Source: Lethocerus indicus
Lineage: Eukaryota > Arthropoda > Insecta > Hemiptera > Belostomatidae
NCBI GenBank assembly: GCA_019843655.1
Contig: JACDQD010000003.1
Coordinates: forward strand, 33,654,224 to 33,718,223
DNA length: 64,000 nt
Reading direction: 5' to 3'
The notes below the pieces were generated by a model, which did no database searches, was not told the origin of the DNA, and saw only the letters and a program-made list of their open reading frames with translations. This document shows positions 45,970-57,949 of the stretch, piece after piece. Position 1 is the first letter of the stretch, and each line of letters opens with the position of its first letter. A program made the position numbers and the translations under genes.

Positions 45970-46265
45970 AGTGGATTGGGATGAGGAGAAAGGCGGGAGT
46001 GGAACTTCGGGAACCGGGATTTTGTGACTTCGTTTACTGTCGGGGTATGTTGAGGTCATTATGGATTGTTCGGTTAGCACCGGGTATCCTTAATGATACC
46101 CGGTGGGAGCATTAAGGATGGTACTGGAAGGACTTTCGACTGGAATGTTTGGATGCGAGCGATGTCGGATTTCTTGGCTGAACCCAGCATAGTTCTATTC
46201 CGTATGTCCGGGTTTTAGTACGGCTTTATATATTGTCAGTTTGTTGACTATTGTCAGTTTTTGAT
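45970..46265 (-). mobile_element. Jockey-like LINE 3' fragment
   Basis: On the minus strand: IARIQTFQSKVLPVPSLMLP-like sequence, an 11-bp-stem hairpin, HDLNIPRQ-like sequence, and SRFPKFHSRLSPHPNPL. Same region as the 9.3-kb copy, with frameshifts. Confidence 0.7.
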
Positions 46266-46835
46266 GTTCACTTTCTGTATAGACCGATTTCCGGCCGGTT
46301 GAGCGGACCCGGATGTGCGACGGCCGCCCCGCTATCTGCCCACAGGACGCATTTCACGTATACCTTTCTATGCGTGTTGCGCTTGCGTTTACAATAAACA
46401 ATACATACAACGCCGATAAGTCCCCGGTGGGTGGTGGAGGGGGCTAGAGTCAACCTATCGTGCCCTGATACTGCCATTGCTGGCAATTTACAGGTGACCT
46501 GGTATCGTCTCCTCCTCCTCCCGAGTTGGTATCTCCGAGCCGGTAACAACGTCCATAGATAGGCTGTTATCGTCGTTTTTGTACTGTGCCGCGAGAAACA
46601 ACAAGAGGGCCGATTTAGCGATTCAATTTTCATTATTTCAGCAATTCTGGCAGTGACGTAGTGTCAGCAACTTTAAATTATATCCTAGGCGGGTGAATCT
46701 CCTCTTTCGATTCTTCAAGTTGAATTATGTTCTATCGCTCTTAGCGTTTTTGGGGGGGGTCCCGTAACTTCGAAACTAGCGTTAACATTATGAAATACGT
46801 AAATTACGCTAAATTAAACAGTTTATTATTCGTTC

Positions 46836-47171
46836 TTAACCCATTAAGTACTGTAGGCCCCAAATGGGGATCAGTTAATTTTTTCTCATAATATTTGTTT
46901 ACAGGAATTTTTTTTTATTACTTTCTGTAATTTTACATTATAAATACTACATCTTGTTAAAATATTTGTAATTATTATTATTATTATTATTCAAAATAAA
47001 AGATTGGTCTCATGTGTTGGTTCAACTTTTTAGTGCCCTAATCCCCTAATGGGACACGATTTTAAAAACAAAATATTTGACATATTTGGAGGTACTATTT
47101 GATAATAATGCATCGTAATAAGTAATTTTCGTGCAAAATTTTCAGGAAAAAAATTTGGTACTTAATGGGTG
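46836..47171 (+). mobile_element. TTAA-flanked, piggyBac-like non-autonomous element (tentative)
   Basis: TTAA then CCCATTAAGTACTGTAGGCCCC at the left, GGTACTTAATGGGT at the right. The 13-bp ends are inverted repeats and start with CCC after TTAA, as in many piggyBac elements. A second copy in opposite orientation at 60.25 kb shares the ends, the CCCCAAATGGGGATCAGTTAA subterminal segment and the internal GGTACTATTTGATAATAATG. No transposase motif read. Confidence 0.55.
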
Positions 47172-47402
47172 CTTTCAATACTGCCTGGCGGCTGTTTCTT
47201 CGACATTTGCTTTCCGTCTAATTTATTCCTCTTCAACGTGGTCTCATTCTTTCCTTATTACAGTCCCACGCTAATAATAAATATAAGTATATAATTTCTG
47301 GACATTAATCCGGTCATCGACCGGAAAAGTCTTCGTCTTTTGGTGAAAAATCGACCGAATGAAATTTACCGAACAACTGTAGTAAATATGCGAATGTCGC
47401 GC

Positions 47403-47485
47403 AAGCGTTCCGAAAGTGATGGACGCCGCTACTGAAGGTGGCGAAACGCCGGCGAAAGACCGAACCGGCGAGAGGAGACAGAAGT
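47403..47485. mobile_element. FB right-arm fragment
   Basis: GTTCCGAAAGTGATGGACGCCGCTACTGAAGG through CGAACCGGCGAGAGGAGACAGAAG. Confidence 0.6.
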
Positions 47486-47689
47486 AACGCCTTGTGTTAT
47501 TATAAAGTATTATTAAAAATACAAATGACGCTATTATATTTTATTGTACACTGTTCGCTGTCCCATCGGTTATGAAATTATGGACGGCAGGCATGGGAGC
47601 TATCTTAGAAAGGCCGTACATGGGAATATTTCAGGGGTGAAGTAGTCCTGATGGAGTACCGGGAACGGTTTTAATAGTCGGAGCACTTT

Positions 47690-47780
47690 AATACAATGAG
47701 TGGTTGGTCGGTGGGGGGGGGCGGCGGCTGCTCCTTCTTCTGCATCTTCTTCTGCTTCTTCTTCTTCTTCTTCTGCGCCC
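47690..47780. repeat. (TTC)n tract
   Basis: CTTCTTCTGC and TTCTTCTTCTTC runs preceded by a G run; drives the Glu-rich minus-strand frame at 47,600-47,842. Confidence 0.85.
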
Positions 47781-47957
47781 ACTTGAGTAAGTGCCGCGCT
47801 CATACGGACAGACAGAAGCCGCCGACCCCAGAACGTTAACACTTAACGGTGAACACTGTTCGAAAGTAAGAGCATAAACAGCGGTAGGGGAGGACGACAC
47901 GAGTGGCAATAAATGTCGGGGCCCGTTCAGGGCGACGGTTTTTATTAAAAAAAGGGA

Positions 47958-48002
47958 GACGGAGACGGTTCGGTTTTCTCGCCGTCTTCAGTAGTATTGG
48001 GT
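47958..48002. mobile_element. FB left-arm scrap
   Basis: GACGGAGACGGTTCGGTTTTCTCGCCGTCTTCAGTAG; loses the TCTTTTGCTAGACC segment. Confidence 0.4.
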
Positions 48003-48211
48003 TAACTACTAAAAAAAATTCCACTCTTTATGAGCTCCGAAACCCACACGCGACCGTAGTGAAAGTTATCAAGTTTTTATATATTGAATTATAACATTAA
48101 TAAAGGAAAGGAAACATTGAAAGTAACAAAGGTAGTAATAGTAGAAAGTGAAGAAAATGCCCAATACAAATTGAAGTTTTTTGAAAAACAAAAGTTTAAA
48201 TTATTTAATAA

Positions 48212-48440
48212 ATTGGAATACCGTAGGTTTGTGGTGTTTCTGTCTCCTCTCGCCGGTTCGGTCTTTTGCTAGATCGGTTTCGGCCGCTCGCCATCTTCAG
48301 TAGCGCTGTGTTAGTCACTGTCGGGCACTTTGGATGTTTTTCGGGCATCCTCACTGCACTGTCACTGTGTCACTTGTACTTTGGTGTTTGTCAGTTGTAT
48401 AGATATACGTGTCTTGTTATTGTGTTATTGGGTTCCGGTA
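48212..48440. mobile_element. FB left arm with long internal segment
   Basis: ATTGGAATACCGTAGGTTTG through a near-consensus left arm to GATGTTTTTCGGGCATCCTCACTGCACTG, then GTTTGTCAGTTGTATAGATATACG and TTGTTATTGTGTTATTGG. The internal segment is also at 4.6 kb and, inverted, at 39.6 and 62.9 kb. This defines a core longer than the palindromic arms. Both ends are missing. Confidence 0.75.
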
Positions 48441-48539
48441 TGTTTTGTATATATAAGTATGCAGCAAAATGCCGTGGTATAACGAAAATTCCTGGATACT
48501 TTTGTGGCCGAAAAGCGAAACCGCGGTACTGAAGACAGA

Positions 48540-50225
48540 GAAATCGATTGACTGGTCCATTTAAATCAATTTTTCCTCGAATGTGTTCCTCCTCGACCAG
48601 AAGAGATTATTCTGGTTAGTTCGAACAACCCTCGATATGCAATGGGGTTATATTTTTATACCCAGGAGTATAAATTATACCGCGGAGACACCGCAATATT
48701 CCGGCCCAACACGAGGTTATAATTATGACGCATGGTGATTGGGGAAGAAGAAAATTTGTCAGGAATATTTCTCTCGCCTGCGTTCCCGAAATTAATCGGT
48801 ACCTAGTTTTGGGGGCGGGGTGTTGTAACGAGCTCGGTTGTGGGGTCGCGGGGGTCGTATTTTACTGAATAAGGGTCGTCAAGGGGAATGATTTAATAGC
48901 GTAGTGCGGCAGCTAACCCCGGCGAGGGGTTGTAGGTCTGCGGTGACAAATAGGTAGGACAAGGTGTCGACACCCCCGGGGCCTATATATATATGTATAT
49001 GTGTGTATATATATATATGGGGGTAGTGTCAATTAGGCCACGGGGGCCAACACAACCCCCAATAAATCCTCAGTAGTCCTCTATTTCTGGAATAGCACCG
49101 GGTCAAAGAGGCGCCCATATGTTCTCCTCTGCTGTATGACGACGGCCTACCCCGGGGTGGAAGAAACGCTAACGAGGAGATCCCTTTTGTTCGGATCCCG
49201 TCGAGGAAAACCCAAAAATAGAATATTGTTCAGTCTTTATTTTAGGAGACGAGAATTTCAATACACTGAAACTCTTTATAAAACCGACAAGCCAGGAATC
49301 CGTAAAATAATTGGTTTCAAGAAGGGATTATATATTAAGAAAATCGGATCACGATTTGGCCACCGTAGATTAGAGTCTAGAATTAACAGACTTCCAGCGC
49401 GCTTGGAAAAACGTCGGAACTCTTGGGCTCCCCAGAAGGAAAGGGCATAAGAACCCTTCGGGTGACTTAAGAATAAGAAGTTATCACAAAGTTGATTATA
49501 CTAAGTCCTAGTGGCTAAGTCCTAGTTACCCTGTAGGATCGCATAATGTTGTAACAAGAACCTCGGTCTGCGGGGGTTGAACTCCCGCTGTTCGCCATCG
49601 CCTTCCGGGTCCCTCTTGTAATTCTCCAATATTCCTGGTGTACACGATCGGTGCCGAAGTACGTTTATCATACGGCGGCCGCCCCTACGTTTATTATCGT
49701 CCACGTCGACGAATGGCAGTGAGACAGGGCGTACACACGCAGTATAAGACCTAGGCCGGAGGAGAGAACACATAAAGGCCATTACAGGAATCAACTAGAA
49801 AAACCGCATCATCCGCTACCGGTCACGAAGTGTATTGCGGAACGGGAAAAATCGCTAATACAGCCGGGTGGAAAAGCCTTACGGAAGTATATTGTGTGAA
49901 ATATTCGAGGAAAATTGCGATATTTGACCCGCTAAAGGACCTTAAAAACAAATAGAGTATCAGCCCTTATTTTTAGTTATCTTCTGCGCTATTCGATTTC
50001 AAATTTCGGATGGACAGGTCTCGAATCCGCGTCGTCCTTCGAATTTTTGACCGTCGTCTATCGACGCGGGATCGAGACCTTAGAAATTTCTAATTCTAAA
50101 AATTCGATACCCCCAAAAATAAAAGTTACTGACTATATTGTAGAGAAAAATGTCTGTTTTTTTAAATATTTCACGCCGTTTTCTATCCCGAACTGCTTAA
50201 CTCATCAAGTTTTTATTGTGTAATA
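48540..50225. other. Unique DNA; one basic open frame, no gene recognised
   Basis: 49,136-49,450 encodes 104 mostly basic residues (ending RRNSWAPQKERA); no family recognised, probably chance. 48,984-49,018 is a TA/TG microsatellite. Confidence 0.35.
49510..49595 (+). repeat. tRNA/SINE-like dispersed motif, copy 3
   Basis: GTGGCTAAGTCCTAG resembles a Pol III A box (TRGYNNARNNG). About 50 bp later GCGGGGGTTGAACTCCCGC resembles a B box. In between is GTAGGATCGCATAATG, the word shared with the other copies. Confidence 0.4.
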
Positions 50226-50231
50226 TTCCCT

Positions 50232-50421
50232 ATTAATCAACATTTTGACTTTGGAATTGATTTTATTTTGTTAAAAAAGAAACTTTAACTATTAATCTAC
50301 TATATATTCACCAATATTATCAACAACTTTTCCGGCAAATTTTCGATTCCCCACTCGAAGAATACCTCGAGACCGAAATACATCTTATCAAATTTTTGAT
50401 TACTTTTGAGTACACCTAATA
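50232..50421 (-). mobile_element. MAR-S copy, outer end lost
   Basis: Begins at ATTAATCAACATTTTGAC, so the first terminal repeat is mostly missing; ends TTTTGAGTACACCTAATA. Confidence 0.8.
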
Positions 50422-50801
50422 CGTTAAAATTGTACAAAATTACTCTTGGCTCGATAATTAAGTATATCTCGATAATTTGTATACAGTTTTTTTCGATCCG
50501 CTATATAAATTCGCGGAAAAATAAAGTTATCCAGTATCTAGAGACCGGTTTACGCTATCGTCATTCCGACGAGGCGCCTCGAAATTATGTCTATATTTCA
50601 CTCGAATAGGAATTTTCGAGGTTTGGAATGTCTATCTCTCTAGAAGAGAGATGTTCGTGCACATTCTTAAAGTACTTTCGGTTGGAACTTTCGACTGAAT
50701 TAACTTTTTAAATCGGACTCCGTGGCTTATGAAAGGGTACAGAGGGTATTTCGGGTTCGATAAGAACGGGAACAATTTATTGTATATCTGTATTCAATTC
50801 T

Positions 50802-51045
50802 TTTTCTCTCTCTCTCTCTCTCTCCCCTAATCAATCCTTTTATGTATCACGCAACTCTCGTCTTTCCGCCCATTCCTCTTCCGTTCTCCCCTTTTATTCC
50901 ATTCCCTCCCGGTCTTATTCCCCGGCCTTTAATCTATTCCATAAAAGTAAAAACGTAGACCTCCGACCTCTCTCCTCTATCCCTCCCCTCTCTCCCTCTC
51001 TCCCTCTATCCCTCCCTCCATCGCTCTCTCACTCTCCGTGGGAGT
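50802..51045. repeat. CT-rich microsatellite region
   Basis: (CT)n at 50,803-50,824 and TCCCTCTCTCC-type tracts at 50,970-51,035. Confidence 0.85.
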
Positions 51046-51327
51046 GGATACCGAATTGTCGGCCGGCACGCTATCATACCACGCCAGCTCGAACACGCAC
51101 GAAATTCAATCGTAAAACTCCAAGTTTAATCCACTTTATTTTATTTACTTAAAAAAAAAGAAAAAAAAAGAGGGAATATAAAAATAATAATAATAGCCGG
51201 CTCCCGACATTAAACTTGATTCCTGGCCGGGAATACCTTCATCTTCAGGCTGGATTTCAGTTTTGGACTGTCGGGACCTCGTACTGGAAACGATTCCAAT
51301 GCTTACTTCGATAGCCAAAAAATTGAC

Positions 51328-51536
51328 AATAATCACAACATTTTGACTTTGGAATTAATTTTATTTCGCTAAAAAAGAAATTTTAATTATATTAATCTAC
51401 TATATATATGCACCAATATTATCGACAACTCTCCGGCCATTTTTCTGGGGCAAATTTTCGATTCCCCTCTTGAAGAACTCCTCAAGACCGAAATACATCT
51501 TATCGAATTGTCGATTACTTTTGGGTACAGCTAATA
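51328..51536 (-). mobile_element. MAR-S copy
   Basis: The first end is degraded (GACAATAATCACAACATTTTGAC); ends TTTTGGGTACAGCTAATA. Small insertions at TATATTAATC and TTTTTCTGGGGC. Confidence 0.8.
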
Positions 51537-51724
51537 CAAAGCTCTATTGTACCCGAATTGGATACACCGTATCCAACTACGGTGATCCACCGAGACGTCC
51601 AGGGCTTTTCTCTGTTCTCGGAATAACAGGTCGAGAAAGTGTCACCGCACGGCGGGTGAATTTTTCCATCCCGTGAACCGTCTCAGAACAATAGTGAAAT
51701 GAAGGAAGGCCGCCATAATTTACT

Positions 51725-51785
51725 GGATGCAATTCTACTGAAGATGGCGAACGGCGGCCGTTTAAGCGGGTAGAGAGACAGAGAG
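51725..51785. mobile_element. FB relic
   Basis: TTCTACTGAAGATGGCGAACGGCGGCCG, then GAGAGACAGAG. Confidence 0.4.
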
Positions 51786-51979
51786 GTCTGGACGAGCGAT
51801 CAGACTAATAAAAATAGAATCCTATTAGTTGTCATCCTTCCACCGTGCCAATTATCCTGTACGATATTTGAGAATATCAACTAATTAATTAACTAGATAG
51901 AGGAGGTTCTCTACTGTTGTCTTACACTAACCTGACACGACGAGACATTTCGGTTTTGATTCGTTCCGATCAGAGTTAT

Positions 51980-52190
51980 ATTAGGGGTACCCAAAAGTAA
52001 TCAACATTTTGACTTTGGAATTCATTTTATTTTATTATAAAAAAGAAACTTTAATTATTAATCTACTATATATTCACCGATATTATCGACAACTCTCCGG
52101 CCACTTTTCCGTCAAATTTTCATGAAGAACTCCTCAAGACCGAAATACATCTTATGAAAATTGTCGATTACTTTCGGGTACACCTAATAT
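51980..52190 (-). mobile_element. MAR-S copy with both ends
   Basis: ATTAGGGGTACCCAAAAGTAATC to GATTACTTTCGGGTACACCTAATA. About 15 bp near CCCCTCTTGT are deleted before GAAGAACTCC. Confidence 0.85.
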
Positions 52191-52524
52191 ATGGCGTATA
52201 TGAATATTCCGAACGGTATAATCAATATGTACGTATACACTGTGAACTGTACACCGTCTATTGTACGGCGATATACAATTTCTCGAGATATCGTGACCTC
52301 ATCGCGCGTCGGCGAAGGCCTACTGGACGCGATAAGGGGGACAGAAAATAGTCAGTGGACAGGAAAAAGTGTCTCCCGATAACGTTAAGCGATTGGGGAC
52401 GATACTCGAAAAAAAAAGTGTTTAAAAACTTAGAAACAATGCGGGTAATTATAAATTACCACTGTTCAATAATTCCATTTCGCCTGTAGCTGTTATTATT
52501 ATTATTTGTATTGTATTTTTGCTT

Positions 52525-52850
52525 ATCGATATGTCCACGTGGAATGCCCGTACCCGACTCGAAAGAATCGACTTAAACGGAAAACTGGTACTCTTAAGGC
52601 CATTACTAAAACGGACATCAAATTTGACCTTAATTTAAAGAACTGACAATATACAAAGCGATATGTATGGGGTTCCAACGAGACATCCAAACATCGCTCG
52701 CGTCCAGAGATTTCAGTCGAAAGTCCTCCAAACCATCCTTAATCCTACCCCCGGGTATGTGTTTCTGACCACACAATCCACCCCATGACCTCAACATACC
52801 CCGACAGTCGACGGTGTCGCAAAATCCCGGTTCCTCTTCTCAGCCCTTAG
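52525..52850 (+). mobile_element. Jockey-like LINE 3' fragment
   Basis: Reads STWNARTRLERIDLNGKL, then LLRPLLKRTSNLTLI. After shifts come VQRFQSKVLQTILNP-like and HDLNIPRQSTVSQNP-like segments. Same stretch of ORF2 as the 9.3-kb copy, more decayed. Confidence 0.7.
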
Positions 52851-52989
52851 ACTATAACTGTTCTTGTGTCAAAACTGCCATCATTCGGGCTTTTATCACG
52901 AAAAAGATGTGAAAAAAATACATACAGCATTTGTACTTATAACATTCGATATTACTTCAAAAAATTGACTGTGAATAACATCGCTTTAT

Positions 52990-53193
52990 ATTAGGTGTAC
53001 CCAAAAGTAATCGACGATTTTCATAAGATGTATTTTGGTCCTGAGGAGGGGAATCGAAAATTTGCCGGAAAAGTGGTAGAGAGTTCATAATATCGGTGAA
53101 TATATAGTAAGATTAATAATTAAAGTTTTCTTTTTCAGCATAATAAAATGAATTCCAAAGTCAAAATGTCGATTACTTTTGGGTACCCCTAAT
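52990..53193 (+). mobile_element. MAR-S copy with both ends
   Basis: TATTAGGTGTACCCAAAAGTAATCGACG to GATTACTTTTGGGTACCCCTAATA. The FEEFFNK segment is deleted between CTGAGG and AGGGGAATCG. Confidence 0.85.
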
Positions 53194-53850
53194 ACTTTGT
53201 TTACCGATGTATCCGATTTCATCAGAACTTGTTGAGCTACTTTGGGTCTATAATAGAGCCAGAGTTTTCCCGATAAATCGAAACCGGTCTAGAAGAGTCT
53301 GTGTCTGCGTCGGACCATAGAATAGAGAGACCTGATTATAAAATAGAACACACGAATATATCAAAAGGGAGGGGTAGAATTGCGCGATAATCGTTAGCTG
53401 TGTCGCAATTGCGTTCGGGAAGGACATGCGAAAGCTCCTTGTCCACCCCCGCCCCTCCCACCTTGTCTAGGGGCTTATCGTAACTTATCGTAACTTCGTA
53501 GTAGGAAACGACGAGAAAAAAAAACCAAAACAGAACAAGACAAAAAAGATACGGGGAATACACGACATTATCGTCCAAATTGATGTCAATTATTATTCGA
53601 ATTTTTATCTTATCGTTTTTGAAAAGCAAAAAAAAAAATAAGTCGTACGTCGGCGGCGGTGCGTATGTGTACAACCGATAGCCGCAATTCGACTTGGATG
53701 GAAGAGGCGTTTTTTTTGTTTTTTAAAATAAAAAATCGAAATAAAAAGGTTTTAAGGCATTTCGGCGGGGTTTTCTGAAATTTTGTCAGTCCGAAACCGG
53801 TTTCGGCCGCCGGCCTTCGGACAAATACAAATATACATTATTTATCAGTT

Positions 53851-54115
53851 CAACATACCTGTCTTGTGGTCTGCGAGGGGTTGGGTATAGCGTAAATTTT
53901 TTTTTTTTCGGGTTTCGGCCGCCCGCCGTCTTCAGTAGCGCGGCGTTTAGTCACTTTTGGGGCGCTCGCGGCTGTTTTTCGGGGCGTCAAAAGTGTGTTG
54001 TGAGACAACGGCCACAGCAGGCAGTGACTGACAGCACAGCGCTACTGAAGACGGCGAGCGGCCGAAACCGGCTCTAGCGAAAGAACCGAAACCGGCGAGA
54101 GGAGACAGAAACACT
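53851..54115. mobile_element. FB element, left end intact
   Basis: CAACATACCTGTCTTGTGGTCTGC, with a T run replacing part of the left arm (TCTGTCTCC...GACC lost), then GTTTCGGCCGCCCGCCGTC and a near-complete right arm to GACAGAAACACTT. A duplicated GTTTCGG-type word lies at 53,790-53,815 just outside. Confidence 0.8.
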
Positions 54116-54825
54116 TGACGATACACAAATTATAATTCTTGATACATTCTACATTCTTTTATGCGGCCCGTTAAGAAAAGCTGAATACACTTGTATCGTT
54201 CGCAATGTTGTTCCGATAATCAGCAATGTTGTTAATGTTGTATGGGAAAGTTGGTGCAACGAAAAACCCCAAGATAACTTAAATTACACTCGCGCCAATC
54301 ACTCCCACATATTGCACTTAGAGTGCACTTAGTTAGCGCTATAACACTTAAATACAATTAGATTCAACTGTTGTTTCTGGAAATATTTTCTTTACGGATC
54401 GGTTGTTTGTGTTTTCCGGTATTTTTTTCATCGAGTTGTGTAGTTTGAATAGATTTTTTATCGTTTTAATTTTTTTATCAGCAGGCAATTTTTGCAAGAT
54501 CTGCACCGAATTATAACTGAAAAAAATTGAATTGAATTGAGATTTGGTCGGACTTGATTTTTTTTAGAGTTTCACTTCTAGCATTTTCTACATTTTCCAT
54601 TACACTCAATCGGACCCTAAACTCCAATTACCTTTTCATACCTAATGGGATTGATGTTGAAATACATGATATTCTTTATTGATACGGTGTTTACTCGACT
54701 GTCGTGCTGGAAGCGGACATTGTAGAGAAGACGGGTTTGAGAGTTGGAGCCGGCACTAATATGGCGGATAGTATCGATTGGGCAACAAGTCCCAACCCAT
54801 TGGACCAACTTGACCACGCCTATTT

Positions 54826-55066
<241 letters not shown>

Positions 55067-55157
55067 CGATGAGTGTTGCAACGTAGTTTCTCCGCGCTAT
55101 CATATTGTGTTTCGAGAATAAATTCAATTTTCTTCACTTCTGTTCATCTCTGCCTAT

Positions 55158-55369
55158 GGGGTTGGAATACCGTCGATTTCGTGTTTTTCTTTCTCTTTTG
55201 CACCGACACGACATGGCACGGTGGGCAGTGAGCATGCCCGAAAAACGTCCAATAAGTGGCAAAAACAGTGGCTAACACAGCGCTACTGAAGACGGCGAGC
55301 GGCCGAAACCCCGGTCTAGCGGACAGACCAAACCGGCGAGAGATGACAGAAACACACGAAATCTACGGT
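55158..55369. mobile_element. FB element, no termini
   Basis: GGGGTTGGAATACCGTCGATTTC, a left arm cut short after TTTCTCTTTTG, then a full right arm from GTGAGCATGCCCGAAAAACG to CACGAAATCTACGG. Confidence 0.75.
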
Positions 55370-55374
55370 AAATT

Positions 55375-56570
55375 ATGATAGGCATCCGGAAACTTAAGCA
55401 CCGTGATTTATTGTACGGTTTTCCTAGAACAATGAAATTATGGAAATTTTGAAAATTCAACAGTCATCGAACCACCAAAATAACGGCAAAATGAAATTTC
55501 TCTTTTACCTTTATGCAATCCTAAAAATCATCCCCTAATCTCAGAAATGATTATATCTATTAATACCCCCTTATCTTGATTGACATATCATATCATCGAC
55601 ATAAAACCGATAAGATATATCAGTTAATACGAAAGTTCAATTGTAACACATCATTTGGTATAAAAGGAGTTACCATCCATCGGTATTCCAGCATAAAGTT
55701 AATTTCATGATAAATTGGGACCTTCTGTCTCCATGTGAGTTCAATCGTAATTTTTAAATTTTACATTCGTCTTGTACGAATTTCGAAATTCGCGTTCCAT
55801 ATTTCGATAATTTGGCCGGATTTGTTACGAAAAAATATTCGCGTCCGTTTGAATTATTGAAGCACTCGTTCATTAATTATTCATTCGACGAAAGCATTAG
55901 CTCCAGTGAGTTATATGTATATATCTGCCGTTTAAATCTGCCGTTGAAATTTAAAAAAAAATAGAAATAAAGAAAGAAAGAAACGACAAAACAGACAAAA
56001 TAAAAAACGAAGTACTGAAGTTATCGTTGACAGCCAGCCAGAGAGATCTGTGTTAATTTACGTGTTGCACGCGCCAAACGCGCGTATAAATGACTTTTTA
56101 TCGCTCCAGTTATACATTTTAATAGCGCAATCATTTTCCCGTCCTGTACATTTGTAAATTAAACGTCGGATAAGAATCGAATTGTGTCGCAGGTTATTAC
56201 TATTTGAATTAGGTGTTAGAAGCATTGAAATTGCCCTAGTTTAAAAAGAAATAGAACAGTGACAATAGAACGGATACAATTAGTTTCTTTTAAGCGTTAT
56301 GTATTGCAGTCATCAAGAATAAATTTGTGTATCATTATTATTTTGCAAATAAATCGAACAGGCGGAGATTAATTAGGCGTTCGGATTTGGTCTAGCTTTT
56401 TATATTTAATGCTAAATAGTCTACGGTGTTAGCCACTGTGGGTCAATATTCAAATAACCTTTATTATTAAATAATAATGGTGTTTTCCATTGGGTTTACA
56501 GTACGTACAAATTTCAAATGTCCATTTATGAATCTCTTAATGTCTTCAGAGCATGCCAGACAATTTATTT
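55375..56570. other. No recognisable feature
   Basis: AT-rich unique DNA. Confidence 0.5.
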
Positions 56571-56574
56571 TTCG

Positions 56575-56811
56575 TAGATTTCGTGTTTCTCTCGCTGGTT
56601 TGGTCTTTTGCTAGACCGGTTTCGGCATCTGCTCGCCATCTTCAGTAGCGGCACACGGGCAACTGCAACTGTGTCACTTGTACTGTGGTCGTTGTCTCAC
56701 CGCTACTGAAGTGACTGACACCGCTACTGAAGATGGCGAGCAGCAACCGAAAACGGTCTAGCGCCAAATACGAAACCGGCGAGAGGAGACAGAAACACAC
56801 GAAATCTACGC
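56575..56811. mobile_element. FB element, both arms, no termini
   Basis: CGTAGATTTCGTGTTTCTCTCGCTGG...GCCATCTTCAGTAGCGGC, a short turn holding a repeated ACCGCTACTGAAG, then the full right arm to CACGAAATCTACG. The arms end at corresponding positions on both sides, both without the terminal 40 bp. Confidence 0.8.
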
Positions 56812-57174
56812 TATTATTTAAGATTAGCAAATCTAATTACCATCTAAATATGTGCAGTATTTTGTGCATATAACGAGCAAAATTTAACGTCTGCGAAAGA
56901 TGCACATGTAGCTAGCTAGAACCTATCAATCGTGTCCCATGCGGTTAATAAAGTATTACATTATTTATTATTATTATTATTATGCCGACCTTAATTCTAA
57001 TATTATTACTGAATAGGAATCGGTCGACTGCAATGAGAAGAGAACTGAATTTTATAAATTAATCTGAGTCCTTGCATCTTTAGACTGGTCTAATTTCTTG
57101 CCCAATATAATAGTTTTGAATTGTCAGAGCTATTTTTTTTTTTTAAATGACCATAGATAGGTGAGATATTTGTG

Positions 57175-57238
57175 TCTCAGAAACACACGAAATCTACGGT
57201 ATTTCGACCCCCCGCAGACCACAAAATAGGTATGTTAA
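57175..57238. mobile_element. FB right terminus
   Basis: CTCAGAAACACACGAAATCTACGGTATTTCGACC through AAAATAGGTATGTTAA. This may be the displaced end of the 56.6-kb copy. Confidence 0.7.
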
Positions 57239-57339
57239 TCAATTTTTAGGTATGTCCCGTGTAGGGCTAGTAGCCCTAGGGACGCCGACTGTAACAATCC
57301 AGAATCTCCTTAGAACGGTGAAACCGGGATATTTTTAAT

Positions 57340-57660
57340 TCGATTTTTTTTTCGGCCCTTACCCGTGATGAAGGATAAAAAAATACCGGCCGTATTGCGC
57401 TTAATTTTAATTCGGTTTTTATGCGAAAATAATGTGCGGACGCCGTTATCTCGACCGGAAATTATCTCGCCGCCGCCGCCACCGGATCTGGTGGACCCGG
57501 AAAGTCGTCCGACGCCTTCGTAATTATCAATTAAGACGCCCCCAATAAATATATTGTCCGATCTTGTTTTTTACAGCGCGGGCGCCGATCCATTTCTGGA
57601 TGCGGGCGCCCCGACGCTCCGAGAATGTCCGGCGGCCCCTCCCTTTAATAATGGTCGAAT
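57340..57660. other. GC-rich block with a possible splice acceptor
   Basis: Contains CGCCGCCGCCGCCACCGG and TTGTTTTTTACAG followed by GC-rich sequence open for about 45 codons (AGADPFLDAGAPTLRECPAA). The acceptor-like tract plus open frame could mark an exon, but codon pattern and family give no support. Could equally be a regulatory block. Confidence 0.15.
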
Positions 57661-57949
57661 TACGAAAACTTATTCTTCGAGTGAAAAAAATAATATATAT
57701 ATATGTATGTAGCTTCCGAAAAAGTACTTAAGCCTGCGTTAATTACCTGCAACCGTGCCGTGGAAGAATTAACACCTTTGTTTTTCATTTTCGTCGGCGC
57801 GTCGTTAATGAAGAGAACGTTTATAAATAATAAATAGATAATATACACAATTTCCGGGAGACGTTGAAAGAATGCATACGATTAGGAATTTTCGTCCAAA
57901 TTGAAAAGAAAAATCGAACTATGCGGTGACCATTTTCACATGTATAAAG

